A stretch of DNA of 64,000 bases, from positions 2,097,527 to 2,161,526 of the forward strand of contig NZ_KB913017.1 of NCBI RefSeq assembly GCF_000383975.1, read 5' to 3'. The position numbers and the translations under genes were made by a program. Source of the stretch: Natronorubrum tibetense GA33. Lineage in GTDB: Archaea > Halobacteriota > Halobacteria > Halobacteriales > Natrialbaceae. Shown piece after piece: positions 32,011-41,556 of this stretch (position 1 is its first letter; each line of letters starts with the position of its first letter). A model generated the notes under the pieces. The model was given only the letters and a program-made list of their open reading frames with translations, was not told the DNA's origin and searched no databases.

Positions 32011-32472
32011 ATGACCTACGAAACACTGGATGACGATCTGGTAAACGAACTTCTCGACAACGGTCGCGCGAGTCTCCGCAGCCTCGCCGAAGAGCTCGAC
32101 GTCTCGGTGACGACGGTCTCCAACCACCTTTCGGACCTCGAGGAGGAGGGCGTCATCGAGGGCTACACGCCGAAAGTCAACTACGACGAACTCGGCTACG
32201 ACGTCACCGCGATCATGCAGCTCAAAGCCGAGGGCCATGCGCTGCCCGAAATCACCGAGACGCTTCAGGACCACCGACAGATGATCTCGGTCTACGAGGT
32301 CACGGGCGACTACGACGTGATCGCTATCGGCAAGTTCGAAGACACCGACGACATGAACGATCAGATCAAGACCCTGATCACCGATCCGGACATCAACCAG
32401 TCAAACACGAGCATCGTTCTCAACACCGTCGCCGAGAACGAACAGTTCGAACTCGAGACCGACGACGACTGA
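32011..32472 (+). CDS. Lrp/AsnC family transcriptional regulator
   Basis: 153 residues. An N-terminal helix-turn-helix (about 5-50, [24 protein letters not shown]) is followed by the RAM ligand-binding domain (about 66-140, with [18 protein letters not shown]). These regulators sense amino acids or related compounds. A TATA-like element 26 bases upstream predicts a leaderless gene. It is divergent from the cyclase/FAH pair across 126 bases, so control of that pair and of itself is the likely role. Confidence 0.92.
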   Translation: MTYETLDDDLVNELLDNGRASLRSLAEELDVSVTTVSNHLSDLEEEGVIEGYTPKVNYDELGYDVTAIMQLKAEGHALPEITETLQDHRQMISVYEVTGDYDVIAIGKFEDTDDMNDQIKTLITDPDINQSNTSIVLNTVAENEQFELETDDD

Positions 32473-32742
32473 ACGAGATCGCTCTCAACCGGGAGTAGAT
32501 CGTTTTCGCGCGTCAGACCCCGATAGGGCGGCCGAAAACCCTTCTGTATCGGTAGCTACGGCATCGGAGCGCCGTTTCGAACGCGGCGTTGCCGAGCCGA
32601 CGTTCCGGAACTGCTACCCGACAGAGTGACGTGCCGTCCCTGTGGGCGGTAAGAATTCGAGTCTCCCGGCGTCGCTTCGAGAGCCATCGCCGTCATGTTA
32701 GAGAGAATCTCGAGAAGGTATTTACACGCTCACGAGAACTCC

Positions 32743-33837
32743 ATGTACATGTACGATTTCGTTGTTGTCGGCGTCGGACCGCCGGGAGCGCGCTTTGCCC
32801 GCCGGGCCGCCGAAGACGGCTACGACGTGCTCGCCGTAGAAAAGGGGACGATCGGCGAGCCGCTGGCCTGCTCGGGGCACGTGAGCACGGACATCTGGGA
32901 GTTCACCGGCGAGGGCGCTCGCGAGGAGCTGTTCCAGAACGAAATTTACGGCGCGCGATTCCACGTCGGCGGACCACACAGCGAGGCCTACCCCTTCTAC
33001 AAGAGCGAGGTCGCGTCGAACGTCATCGACCGCGTCGGACTGGATCGCCACCTCGCTGATCTCGCACGCGAGGCAGGCGCGGACGTCCGCGAGGAACACA
33101 CCGTCACGGCGGTTACCGAACGCCGCGACCGCGTCGAGGTCGTCGCGAACGGTCCCGACGGAGTCGTCGAGTTCGAAGCGAAGATGCTCGCCGGCTGCGA
33201 CGGGGCTCGATCGCGAGTGCGGGACGAACTCGACCTCCCCGAGCCTGACGAACTCCTCCACGGTGTGCTCGCGTTCTCCGAGGAGGAGGACCACGAGAAC
33301 TTCGTCGACGTCCACCTCACCGCACCGACCTTTTTTGCCTGGCGGATTCCCCGCGGCGATGCCGGCGTCGAGTACGGGCTCGCGGCGCCGCCGGGCGTCC
33401 AGGTCACCAAACACTTCGAGGAACTGATCGACGGCTACGAGATCGACGTCTCGCACCGCTGCTCGGGCCCGATCCCGATCGGGCCGCCGGACCGCGTCAC
33501 AACCCGCCGCGCGTTCCTGATCGGCGATGCGGCCGCCCAGACCAAGCCGTTCACCGGCGGGGGGATCCTCTATAGCATGACCAGTGCCGATCACGCCGCC
33601 CGCGAGATCGATCCCGACCGGCCGACCACGCTCGCGGCCTACGAACACGCCTGGCGCAACGATCTCGAGCGGGAGCAAACGCTCGGTCACTACCTCCGTC
33701 GAGCCTATTCGCTTCCTGAGCCCGTTCAGCACGTCGGACTCGGCGCGCTCTCGGGCGAGATTGGTGTCCACATGGATCGACCGACCTCGCTCGTTTCGCC
33801 GTCGCACCTCAAAACGCTGCTCTCGAGACTCCGATAG
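32743..33837 (+). CDS. Geranylgeranyl reductase family flavoprotein
   Basis: About 364 residues starting MYMYDFVVVGVGPPGARFAR, with the FAD-binding GxGxxG variant at the N-terminus. A GCDGARSRVRDEL motif and FLIGDAAAQTKPFTGGGI, the second FAD-contact motif, mark the geranylgeranyl reductase/halogenase class. Members saturate the isoprenoid chains of archaeal lipids or quinones. A tatttaca element lies about 27 bases before the second Met, so the start may be at 32749. The gene stands alone, ahead of a MATE exporter. Confidence 0.9.
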   Translation: MYMYDFVVVGVGPPGARFARRAAEDGYDVLAVEKGTIGEPLACSGHVSTDIWEFTGEGAREELFQNEIYGARFHVGGPHSEAYPFYKSEVASNVIDRVGLDRHLADLAREAGADVREEHTVTAVTERRDRVEVVANGPDGVVEFEAKMLAGCDGARSRVRDELDLPEPDELLHGVLAFSEEEDHENFVDVHLTAPTFFAWRIPRGDAGVEYGLAAPPGVQVTKHFEELIDGYEIDVSHRCSGPIPIGPPDRVTTRRAFLIGDAAAQTKPFTGGGILYSMTSADHAAREIDPDRPTTLAAYEHAWRNDLEREQTLGHYLRRAYSLPEPVQHVGLGALSGEIGVHMDRPTSLVSPSHLKTLLSRLR

Positions 33838-33942
33838 CCGTCCGTCGTCGCCCCGGCGATGTTTCCCCGCCACCGGAGTCCCGTCCACCGACGGAACCCG
33901 CAGCCGACAGACCGAAGGCGTCAGTCCCGAAACGGACAGTAG

Positions 33943-35376
33943 ATGACTGGCCGGCAGCGCGCTGCAGTCGAGTTCGTCGCGCGGAGCCTCGAGCGCCTCG
34001 GGATCATCGACGCCGAGCGGTTCCATCCGACCGCAGATCTGGCGTGGCCACGGATCGTGACGGGGTTTGCGATCATGTCCAAGCAGACGGCCGATCTCGC
34101 GATGGTCGGCATCGCGGTCGGGACGGCGGGAACCGCGGGGCTGGCGTACGCGCTCGCATTCTGGGAGATCGTCACGATGATCGGGCTGGGGCTGGCCGGC
34201 GGCACCGTCAGTCTGGTCTCCCAGAACTACGGCGGCGAGGAGACCGACCGCGCCTCGCTCGTGGTGAAACAGAGCGTTCTGCTCGCGACTGCGATCGCCC
34301 TGCCGATTGTCGCCGTTTTCCTGCTCTTTGCCGACTCGCTGATCGGCCTCTTCGGCGCCCGACCGGCGTCGCTCGAGCACGGGAGCACCTACCTCGTTTT
34401 CGTCGCGCCGGCCGTCCTGTTCGAACTGCTGAACCTGATCGCCAGCCGAACCTACACCGGCGTCGGTGACACGTTCACGGAGATGATCGCTCGCGCGGGC
34501 GGCGCGGTCCTCAACATCGTCCTGAGCGCGGTTCTGATCTTCGGCTTCGATCTCGGCGTCGCCGGTGCGGCGATCGGCACGACGCTTTCGACCGGCTTCG
34601 TCACCGTCGTCCTCGGCTGGGGCATGGTGGGTCGATCCTACGGCGCGCTCGGCATGGAGCCGAGTCCCGTCCCGATCACGCTCTCCGGGGGCTGGCTCGA
34701 GCCGACGATGCTTCGGCAGGTAATCGAGATCTCGACGCCCGAGATCGGTCGGAAACTCGCCCAGGGGATCGTCGTCTTTCCGCTGCTGTGGATCGCCGCG
34801 ACGTTCGGCCCCGTGGTCGTCACGGCCCTCGAGGTCGGCCGCCGCGTCCGCAGCCTGATTAACAGCGTCAACTGGGGGCTGTCGCTGGCCTCGAGTTCGC
34901 TCGTGGGCCAGCGGCTCGGCTCGAACGAGGAGGACGAGGCGGGCGCCTACGGCGCGGCGATCATCCGGCTCTCAGTGGTGTGTTTCACCGGACTGGCCGC
35001 GCTCGTCGTCGTCTTCGCGGAGCCGATCGCGGGCCTGTTCGTCGGGGGCGAGGAGGTCGCGCTGGCGGCCACGTTCGTCGCCGTCGGCGCAATCAGTTCG
35101 ATCGGGTTCGGAATCGACGGGGCCGCGGCGGGAGCGCTGCTCGGCGCGGGCGACACCCGCTGGCCGTTCGTCGCCTCGCTGGTCGGCCGCTACGGCTTCG
35201 CGGTTCCGGCGGCTGCGCTGGGGCTGGTCACGCCGCTCGGCGTTGCCGCGCTCTACCTCGCCCTGTTGCTCGAGACGTTCGTCCCGGGCGGGATCAACTA
35301 CTGGCTGTTTCGAAGCGGCCGCTGGAAGGTCGTGAGTCGGCGGTATCGCCCGTCGTCGGATTCGGAATCGGGCTAA
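33943..35376 (+). CDS. MATE-family efflux transporter
   Basis: 477 residues with about twelve membrane helices in two MatE halves. Family features include GLGLAGGTVSLVSQNYGG in the first half and LALLLETFVPGGINYWLF at the end. These antiporters expel cationic drugs or metabolites with Na+ or H+. The gene is tail-to-tail with the following flavoprotein, with no base between the two stop codons. Confidence 0.92.
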   Translation: MTGRQRAAVEFVARSLERLGIIDAERFHPTADLAWPRIVTGFAIMSKQTADLAMVGIAVGTAGTAGLAYALAFWEIVTMIGLGLAGGTVSLVSQNYGGEETDRASLVVKQSVLLATAIALPIVAVFLLFADSLIGLFGARPASLEHGSTYLVFVAPAVLFELLNLIASRTYTGVGDTFTEMIARAGGAVLNIVLSAVLIFGFDLGVAGAAIGTTLSTGFVTVVLGWGMVGRSYGALGMEPSPVPITLSGGWLEPTMLRQVIEISTPEIGRKLAQGIVVFPLLWIAATFGPVVVTALEVGRRVRSLINSVNWGLSLASSSLVGQRLGSNEEDEAGAYGAAIIRLSVVCFTGLAALVVVFAEPIAGLFVGGEEVALAATFVAVGAISSIGFGIDGAAAGALLGAGDTRWPFVASLVGRYGFAVPAAALGLVTPLGVAALYLALLLETFVPGGINYWLFRSGRWKVVSRRYRPSSDSESG

Positions 35377-36588
35377 CTACCCCACTCGGATGTGCCGAAG
35401 CAGGGTCGGCGCCTTCGTAATATCTTTCGGCGCAAACGGGTACAGAGACAGCAGGTCGAAAAGCGTTAGTTCGTACCGTTGCAGTCGCGCTGCTTGCTCG
35501 CCTGATAGTTGACCTACGTTCCGAACGAACCGATTCTGCTGGCTGGCGTCGAAGTCGTACAACAACTCCCCTACTATCCGTTGGATCTTCCATCTCGAAC
35601 CCCGTTTCCGGTTCCATCGGTCCTCGTACGCTGAAAGAATCCTTCGAGAGATGTTCCCCTTCCGAAGCGCATCCAGTACGACGTCGGCCGCCATTTCGGC
35701 GGACTCCATTCCGGGTCGAATTCCTTCTCCGAACATCGGATTGAGGCTCGAAACTGCATCGCCGACCGCAACGATGCCGTCCCCGACTCGCTGATTGATC
35801 GAATTGTCGGACGCGACTTCGCCCGCGTGCACACCGCGAATCTCCTCGACGTCCCATCGCGAATCGCTTTCGATCCACCGGCGGACGTACGCGTCTATGT
35901 TGTCACCGCTCGGACGCCGGTGGCGCTCGTAGAAATCGTCCACCCAGCAGACGCCGATTTTGAACACCCCGTCGCCCGCCGGGAAGACCCAGGCGTAGCC
36001 ACCGGGGGCGTACTCGTGATCGAACCGGAACAGCATCGAGTTACGGTCGAACGACCCGCACACCTCGAACTCCTTTCCGATCCCTCGTTGTGCGGCCTCC
36101 GGATCCCACATCCCGAGTTCGCTCGTCAGTACGCCGGCGGGTCCGGTTGCATCGACGACGACATCAGCGTAGAACTCCCTGACGCCACCGTTCTGCCGTG
36201 CGACAACGCCGGCTACGGTTTCGTCCTCCAAAATCGGCCCGGAGACGCGCGACCCGGTGAAAACATCGACACCGCGTTCTGCGGCATCTTCGCCGAGATA
36301 CGCCAGGAACGCGGGAAAGTCGAGAACGTAATTCGGAATCTCGAGCCGCTCGCTCGCTTCGGGTCCCTCGAAAATGACACCGGGATTGGAACTCATTATC
36401 ACGCGTTCCGGAATATCGTATCCCGCTACGACCTGGTGGAAGGTACCGCCGGTCGATTTGTCGTTGTCGCGGAGGGTTTCGTTTCTCTCGAGGACCGCGA
36501 CCGAATGCGCTGAGCGGTGGCTGATCTCCCTCGCGAACTGGAGCCCCGCCGGTCCACCTCCGGCGACGACGATATCGTACTCTGCCAT
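35377..36588 (-). CDS. Geranylgeranyl reductase-like FAD-dependent oxidoreductase
   Basis: 403 residues. It opens with YDIVVAGGGPAGLQFARE, an FAD-binding dinucleotide fold, has VVVDATGPAGVL in the middle and IVAVGDAVSSLNPMFGEGI as the second FAD motif. The last hundred residues are helical and lack a known partner domain. It is distantly related to the protein at 32743 but not a close copy. Possible roles are lipid-chain reduction or another hydroxylation or reduction; the substrate is not readable. Confidence 0.87.
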   Translation of the reverse strand: MAEYDIVVAGGGPAGLQFAREISHRSAHSVAVLERNETLRDNDKSTGGTFHQVVAGYDIPERVIMSSNPGVIFEGPEASERLEIPNYVLDFPAFLAYLGEDAAERGVDVFTGSRVSGPILEDETVAGVVARQNGGVREFYADVVVDATGPAGVLTSELGMWDPEAAQRGIGKEFEVCGSFDRNSMLFRFDHEYAPGGYAWVFPAGDGVFKIGVCWVDDFYERHRRPSGDNIDAYVRRWIESDSRWDVEEIRGVHAGEVASDNSINQRVGDGIVAVGDAVSSLNPMFGEGIRPGMESAEMAADVVLDALRKGNISRRILSAYEDRWNRKRGSRWKIQRIVGELLYDFDASQQNRFVRNVGQLSGEQAARLQRYELTLFDLLSLYPFAPKDITKAPTLLRHIRVG

Positions 36589-36838
36589 TCGACGGTCGAA
36601 CTACAGCGCCGATCCAAATAATAGGCCCCGGCCGCCTGACTCGCGGCATGCGGCCGGCAAGGCTCGAAAGTGTGCACGCGACGCGTACCGATTGCGCAAT
36701 CGCGGCCGTGTCGAACGGCTCGAGGGTGCAGTCCTTTCAGACGCCGGAACGGAGTCCCGGACGAGTCGTTCCGGATGGCATTCGCCCTCGTGAAGGGGCG
36801 AGCAGTGCGACCGATATCCGCCGTCCGTGGACTCCCGA

Positions 36839-38116
36839 TCAGTTGCTATCGGAGCGCGGAGCGACTGGCCCGGTCGAGCCGAACAGGTTCTCCGGATCGA
36901 ACTCGGTTTTGAGATCGACCATCCGCTCGTAGTTGTCGCCGAAGCGGAGTTTCGCGGGATCCTCGTTCAGTCCCGGGAAGTTACCGTAGCTCCCTCCACC
37001 GACCGCCAGTTCGCTCGCGTCAGCGATCGCTTCGCGAGCCCAGGTTACGTTCGCGTCGTCGTCGTCGCGATCCTCCCAGTTGGCTTCGACGGTGAGCATG
37101 TAGGGCTTGTCCCGGTGAAAGAACGCGGTCGCGTCGTTCGGGACCTCCTCGACCGCGCCGCCGAGACACCAGAGGTCGATCGTAGAGAGCTTCGAGGGGG
37201 CCGACTCGGTGTACCGAACCATGATATCGACGACGTCGTCGGTGACCTCGGTGAGGTAGACCGCCTTCCAGTAGTACCGGAGTCCGTCGGGGTAGTCCTC
37301 GTCGAGCATCGACTGCAGGGAGACGTAGTCCATCGATCCGCTGAGATCCACGATCGGCGTCGCACTCGTCCGTAGCGGGTCGAACACGTCGGCGGCCGTC
37401 TCGAGATCACCCCGGTAGGAGCCGAGCATCGCGACGGCGGGGTCGCCCCACGCCTCCGCGGGAAACTCCTCGAGGTCGGGAACGTGCGCGGCGAAGGCGA
37501 GCACGCCCGCCTCTCGCGGCGCGTCGACGGTCCACTCGAGGGTCCGCTCCATCACCGCGGCCGCATCGTCGGCGCGGAACCACGCGAAGAACGCATACAC
37601 CTCGACCTCGTGGAGGTCGAACTCGAACGACGTGACGATGCCGAGGGAGCCGCCGCCGCGGATCCCCCAGAACAGGTCCGCGTTCCGGTCAGCGCTTGCG
37701 GTGTGGACCTTCTCGTCCGCGGTGACGACGTCGACGCTCCGAAGGTTGTCCAGCGCGAGTCCGTACTGCCGACTCAGGTGACCGTAGCCCCCGTTGAGGG
37801 TCAACCCGGCGACGCCCGTCTCAGAAACCACGCCGAGGGCCGTCGCGAGGCCGAACAGTTGCGTTTCGCGGTCGACGTCCCCGAGGGTCGCGCCGCCCTC
37901 GACGCGAGCGGTTCGTCGGTCCGGATCGACCCGGACGCTCCGCATCGCCGAGAGGTCGACGACGAGGCCGCCGTCGCAGACGGCCGTCCCGGCGACGTTG
38001 TGTCCGCCGCTCCGAACCGCGAGCGGCAGGTCGTGCTCTCGAGCGAACGTCACCGACGCGACGACGTCGGCGACGCCGGCACAGCGGGCGACGATCGCCG
38101 GATACCGGTCTATCAT
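36839..38116 (-). CDS. FAD-linked oxidoreductase (berberine-bridge type), N-terminus probably frameshifted
   Basis: 425 residues with PAIVARCAGVADVVASVTFA, LAVRSGGHNVAG (the His that binds FAD covalently lies in this loop) and a final GNFPGLNEDPAKLRFGDNYERMVDLK, the BBE domain. The opening ATG is inside the FAD fold: homologous sequence continues upstream in the same frame (DVVRPSDPEYERVRQVWNG and earlier) with no start codon before a stop near 38313. A good ATG at 38262, about 45 bases downstream of a TATA-like box, is in another frame, two bases off. A one-base deletion between 38117 and 38262 would explain this. It may thus be inactive. Confidence 0.8.
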   Translation of the reverse strand: MIDRYPAIVARCAGVADVVASVTFAREHDLPLAVRSGGHNVAGTAVCDGGLVVDLSAMRSVRVDPDRRTARVEGGATLGDVDRETQLFGLATALGVVSETGVAGLTLNGGYGHLSRQYGLALDNLRSVDVVTADEKVHTASADRNADLFWGIRGGGSLGIVTSFEFDLHEVEVYAFFAWFRADDAAAVMERTLEWTVDAPREAGVLAFAAHVPDLEEFPAEAWGDPAVAMLGSYRGDLETAADVFDPLRTSATPIVDLSGSMDYVSLQSMLDEDYPDGLRYYWKAVYLTEVTDDVVDIMVRYTESAPSKLSTIDLWCLGGAVEEVPNDATAFFHRDKPYMLTVEANWEDRDDDDANVTWAREAIADASELAVGGGSYGNFPGLNEDPAKLRFGDNYERMVDLKTEFDPENLFGSTGPVAPRSDSN

Positions 38117-38470
38117 TCCGTTCCAGACCTGCCGAACCCGTTCGTACTCCGGATCCGACGGACGGACGACGTCGCCGGAGACGTCGGCTTCGAACGCCCG
38201 AACGTCGCTGCTCGGAAGGTCGGCGAGCGCCTTCTCACCTGCTGTCTGCCTACCGTTGCCATGGATCGAACTACGCCACCAGCGGCGATAGACTAGTTTG
38301 GCGATTTATACGATGATCAACCGTGTAGATACGACGGCGTCGACGATCGAGCGTCCGGAATCGGCCAAGTCGGCGAGCGACGACGGCACTCGGTCCAGTG
38401 GTCGGAGCGTCCAGTCGTCGGCCGACTCGAGCGCCGGAGATAGTTATCACTCCGAGCACTATAATCCGGT

Positions 38471-38662
38471 ATGGCTGACCCAGCAGCGCCGAAATCCGAA
38501 TCGGACGATAGCGACGGGTTCGACGAGACGGGCCTCGGCGCCGGAATCGCGATCGGAATGGCGATCGGCGTTTCGATCGGTATCGGGACGGACAACCTGG
38601 CGCTGTGGCTCCCGATCGGCGTGGCTATCGGCGTTGCTCTCGGCGCCGGAATAAATCAGTGA
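38471..38662 (+). CDS. Small glycine-zipper membrane protein
   Basis: 63 residues. The first 20 are acidic and soluble; the rest are two helices rich in GxxxG repeats (GLGAGIAIGMAIGVSIGIG and LPIGVAIGVALGAGINQ), the kind of glycine zipper that packs helices tightly. An agttatc element about 28 bases upstream may be its TATA box. Function unknown; similar small proteins are common in haloarchaea. Confidence 0.65.
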   Translation: MADPAAPKSESDDSDGFDETGLGAGIAIGMAIGVSIGIGTDNLALWLPIGVAIGVALGAGINQ

Positions 38663-38669
38663 GCGTCGC

Positions 38670-40010
38670 TTAGGTCCCGTTCGAGGGTCGAACCGTCACC
38701 CGCTGCGTCTCGGTTTCCTCACCGCGTTGTTCGGCGACCACGTACTGCACTTCGACGACCAGCGACTCGTCGCCGTGCGGTTCGATCGCCTCGTAGAGCC
38801 GATCGGCGAGCCCCGACTCGGGTCCCGGCTCTTCGCCGCCGACGGTAACAATGACTCGATCGATCGACTGAATCGGGTAGTTGCCGTCGAGTTCGACCGC
38901 GACGTCTTCGTTTTGGAGGTGCTCGTACTCGGACTCGTTGAGCACCGCCTCGACCTCGTTCTCGGCCGACGATTCGAGTTCGGTCGTGTGGAAATCGAGG
39001 AGCGTGACGCCGGCCAGCGGCGCGGCGAGCACCAGCAGTCCGACGCCGAATATCGTCGCGTAGGTGTACGTCGGTTTGCGGGTCGGTGAGACCTCGAACA
39101 GCCCCTGCGGGCGGTAGCCGGCGATCCACAGCGTCGCCAGCGCGGCGAGGTTGATCGAGAGGAGGTTGACGACGACGAGGACGGCAGCACCGATCGCCGC
39201 GCCGTACATCCCCCAGGCGACGGTGATGCCGACCGCGGCGGAGGGCGGGATCAGCGCCGCGGCGATCATCACGCCGACGATGGCCTCCGAGAAGCCCCGC
39301 GTCAGACTCAGGATGCCGGCGATCCCGGCTCCCAACGCCACCGCGAGCGAGAACAGGTTCGGCGAGACGCGCTCCTCGAGTTCGGTCGCGACGACGATGT
39401 CGACCCCCGCGGGCTCGAGGCCGGCGAACCGAGCGAGGGTGGCGAGGACGATCGACGCCCCGACGACGATCGTCACGCCGACGAACTGGTAGCGAAAACC
39501 GGTCGCCTTGAGCCGGTTGTCACCGGTGACGATGCCGACGTTGGCCGCGAGCGCGGGCCCGAGAAGCGGGGCGATGACCATCGCGCCGATGACGACCGCC
39601 GGCGAGTCGGCCAGCAGGCCCGCGGTGGCGACGACGGCGCTGATGAGCAACATGACGGCGTAGATGGTAAACGGCGGCGTGAGTTCGTCGGCTTTCGTCC
39701 GGAGGACTTGCCTCGAGGTGCGAGCCCCCTTCCCACCCTGGCTGTACTGGTCACGAAGCGTCGAGAACTGTTCTGAGAGGACCGTCTCGGCGTTGATTAC
39801 GACGACGCTGGAGTCGTCGCTGATACCGGCTCGGCGCAGTCGGTCGAGCACCGGTTCGACGGCCCGCGTCGGCAGCGGGAACCGGACGACGGCCGTGTAC
39901 CCCCGGCCGCTGGTTTCGTCGCTGACGACGTAGTCGACTCCCTCCTCCTCTAAGATGTCGAGCACGGCCCGACGTTTTCCATCCGGGACCGTAATCTCGA
40001 GATAGCGCAT
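38670..40010 (-). CDS. TIGR00341/DUF389 family membrane protein
   Basis: 446 residues. The N-terminus (about 1-80) is a ferredoxin-like soluble domain. The centre (about 115-345) is the DUF389 core with six or more helices and the motif VVIGAMVIAPLLGPALAANVG. The C-terminal 100 residues are an extracytoplasmic or cytoplasmic soluble domain. No transport or enzymatic role is established for this family. The gene ends eight bases beyond the opposed glycine-zipper gene. Confidence 0.9.
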   Translation of the reverse strand: MRYLEITVPDGKRRAVLDILEEEGVDYVVSDETSGRGYTAVVRFPLPTRAVEPVLDRLRRAGISDDSSVVVINAETVLSEQFSTLRDQYSQGGKGARTSRQVLRTKADELTPPFTIYAVMLLISAVVATAGLLADSPAVVIGAMVIAPLLGPALAANVGIVTGDNRLKATGFRYQFVGVTIVVGASIVLATLARFAGLEPAGVDIVVATELEERVSPNLFSLAVALGAGIAGILSLTRGFSEAIVGVMIAAALIPPSAAVGITVAWGMYGAAIGAAVLVVVNLLSINLAALATLWIAGYRPQGLFEVSPTRKPTYTYATIFGVGLLVLAAPLAGVTLLDFHTTELESSAENEVEAVLNESEYEHLQNEDVAVELDGNYPIQSIDRVIVTVGGEEPGPESGLADRLYEAIEPHGDESLVVEVQYVVAEQRGEETETQRVTVRPSNGT

Positions 40011-40091
40011 ACGGGACCCACAATCGAGCCGTGGATAATTTCGGGGTCGGCAGGAGACGGGTAGTAACGAGACGAGGGCGCGCGAACAGCG

Positions 40092-40511
40092 TCAGTCGTC
40101 GGTGCCGACGATCCCGCAGGCGATGGCGTCGGGGTTGCGAATCTCCTCGCCGTCGACGGCGTCGGGATCCAATAGCAGGACCGTGTCGTCGGGCATCTCG
40201 GCTTCGATCTGTACCGGCCGACCCAGAACGTCCTCGAGTTCGTCCGCGTCGTCGATGTCGAACGCCCGCTCGAGCAGGAGCTCGGCGTTCGCTCGCGAGA
40301 GCACGAAAACGAGGCCTGACGGATCGGCGGCGTCGTTTGCACCCGCCTCGAGCAACTCGGAGAGCGAGTCGGCGCTGATCTCGTCGAACGAGCGAATCGT
40401 CACGCGCGCGGTATCGGAGCCGGGGGCGTCGCTCGACTGCGTGCGCAGTCGCGCGGACAGTTCCTCGAAATCCGTGGTGGTCTCGATCGGGGTGTCGTGA
40501 CTCGAACCCAT
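40092..40511 (-). CDS. Haloarchaeal protein of unknown function
   Basis: 139 residues, strongly acidic, no signal or membrane helix. It looks like a single alpha/beta domain (about 35-135), with VLLLDPDAVDG and IACGIVGTDD near the end. I recognise no family. It starts 112 bases from a divergent regulator gene, so the two may share a control region. Confidence 0.7.
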   Translation of the reverse strand: MGSSHDTPIETTTDFEELSARLRTQSSDAPGSDTARVTIRSFDEISADSLSELLEAGANDAADPSGLVFVLSRANAELLLERAFDIDDADELEDVLGRPVQIEAEMPDDTVLLLDPDAVDGEEIRNPDAIACGIVGTDD

Positions 40512-40623
40512 GGCGGGAGTCGACCGTCGGTGTGCTTGACGCTACGGCCGGCCAGTTCCGGGATGGGACCGTGCGACGGCGCTCTACCTGCACGATTATT
40601 GTGTGCCACTTCGTACCACGACT

Positions 40624-41442
40624 ATGGGAGAGACACTCGACGATATCGACTTTCTCGCCCGCTCCGACCACCGCGTCGGGGTACTCGAGACGCTGGCCGA
40701 ACGCCCGTGTGACCGGGGCGACCTGCGCGCCGCGACCGGGGCCTCCTCGCCGACGTTGGGGCGAATCCTCACCGACTTTCAGGATCGCCACTGGATCGAA
40801 CGGGACGGACGAACGTACCGGCTGACCGAACTGGGCGAATTCGTCGCGGATCGATTCGGGACCTTCGTCGACGCGATGGCGCTCGAGCGACGACTCCGAA
40901 CGGTCTGGCCGTGGCTGCCACACGAGGTCGACGGGTTCAGCGTCGACCTGTTCACCGACGTAGTCGTCTCCGTTCCGGGTCCCGGATACCCCTATCAGCC
41001 CGTCGAACGCCTCACGGATCTACTCGCAGAGACGACGACAATGTACGGATTCGGGATGGCGATGCTCAAGTCGAGTAATTTGGAACCCTTCTTCGACCGC
41101 GCCCTGGACGATCTGGTGTGTGAATATATCTATCCGCCTGCCGTCTTCGAGGAACTCCTGTCGTGGGACGGCAAAACCGTCGCGGAGGCGACCACGCGAC
41201 CCAACTACACCGTCCTGTTGCACGACGACCTCCCGGTGGACGAACGGTGTGGGATCTGCCTCTTCGACGACCGGGTCAGCATCTGTTGTTTCGATCACGA
41301 AACCGGAACGCTCCGCTCGCTCGTCGACACGGGGAGCGACGAGATGCACGGGTGGGCGGCGTCGTACTACGAGCGGTTCCGGGCGGAAGCCAGCCCGCTC
41401 GAGGCGGCAGACGACCTCCTTTCGGTCGAATCGTTTCCGTGA
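40624..41442 (+). CDS. Winged-helix transcriptional regulator with C-terminal sensor domain
   Basis: About 272 residues. The first 75 form a winged helix-turn-helix (RSDHRVGVLETLAERPCDRGDLRAATGASSPTLGRIL). The rest is an alpha/beta domain often found behind such domains in haloarchaea, with Cys residues at RCGICLF and ICCFD that could sense redox or metal. An attattgt element about 28 bases before the ATG supports this start. Its target is not obvious; the next gene is a methyltransferase with its own palindromic promoter. Confidence 0.82.
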   Translation: MGETLDDIDFLARSDHRVGVLETLAERPCDRGDLRAATGASSPTLGRILTDFQDRHWIERDGRTYRLTELGEFVADRFGTFVDAMALERRLRTVWPWLPHEVDGFSVDLFTDVVVSVPGPGYPYQPVERLTDLLAETTTMYGFGMAMLKSSNLEPFFDRALDDLVCEYIYPPAVFEELLSWDGKTVAEATTRPNYTVLLHDDLPVDERCGICLFDDRVSICCFDHETGTLRSLVDTGSDEMHGWAASYYERFRAEASPLEAADDLLSVESFP

Positions 41443-41491
41443 GCGGTCTATCCGGTTCGAACCTCCCTCTGTCGACCGCTGCGTTCACGTC

Positions 41492-41518
41492 GTGAAATAT
41501 TTCACTAGGAAATTATAC
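41492..41518 (+). promoter_or_regulatory. Operator-like palindrome and TATA box of the methyltransferase gene
   Basis: GTGAAATATTTCAC (41492-41505) is a perfect 14-base palindrome placed just upstream of an aattatac TATA-like element (41511-41518), itself about 40 bases before the ATG at 41557. A regulator bound there would cover the BRE/TATA region. The regulator is unknown; the winged-helix protein encoded just upstream is a candidate. Confidence 0.55.
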
Positions 41519-41556
41519 ATTCGCCTGCCGCGTACTCGCGTTCGTGGTGAACTGTC

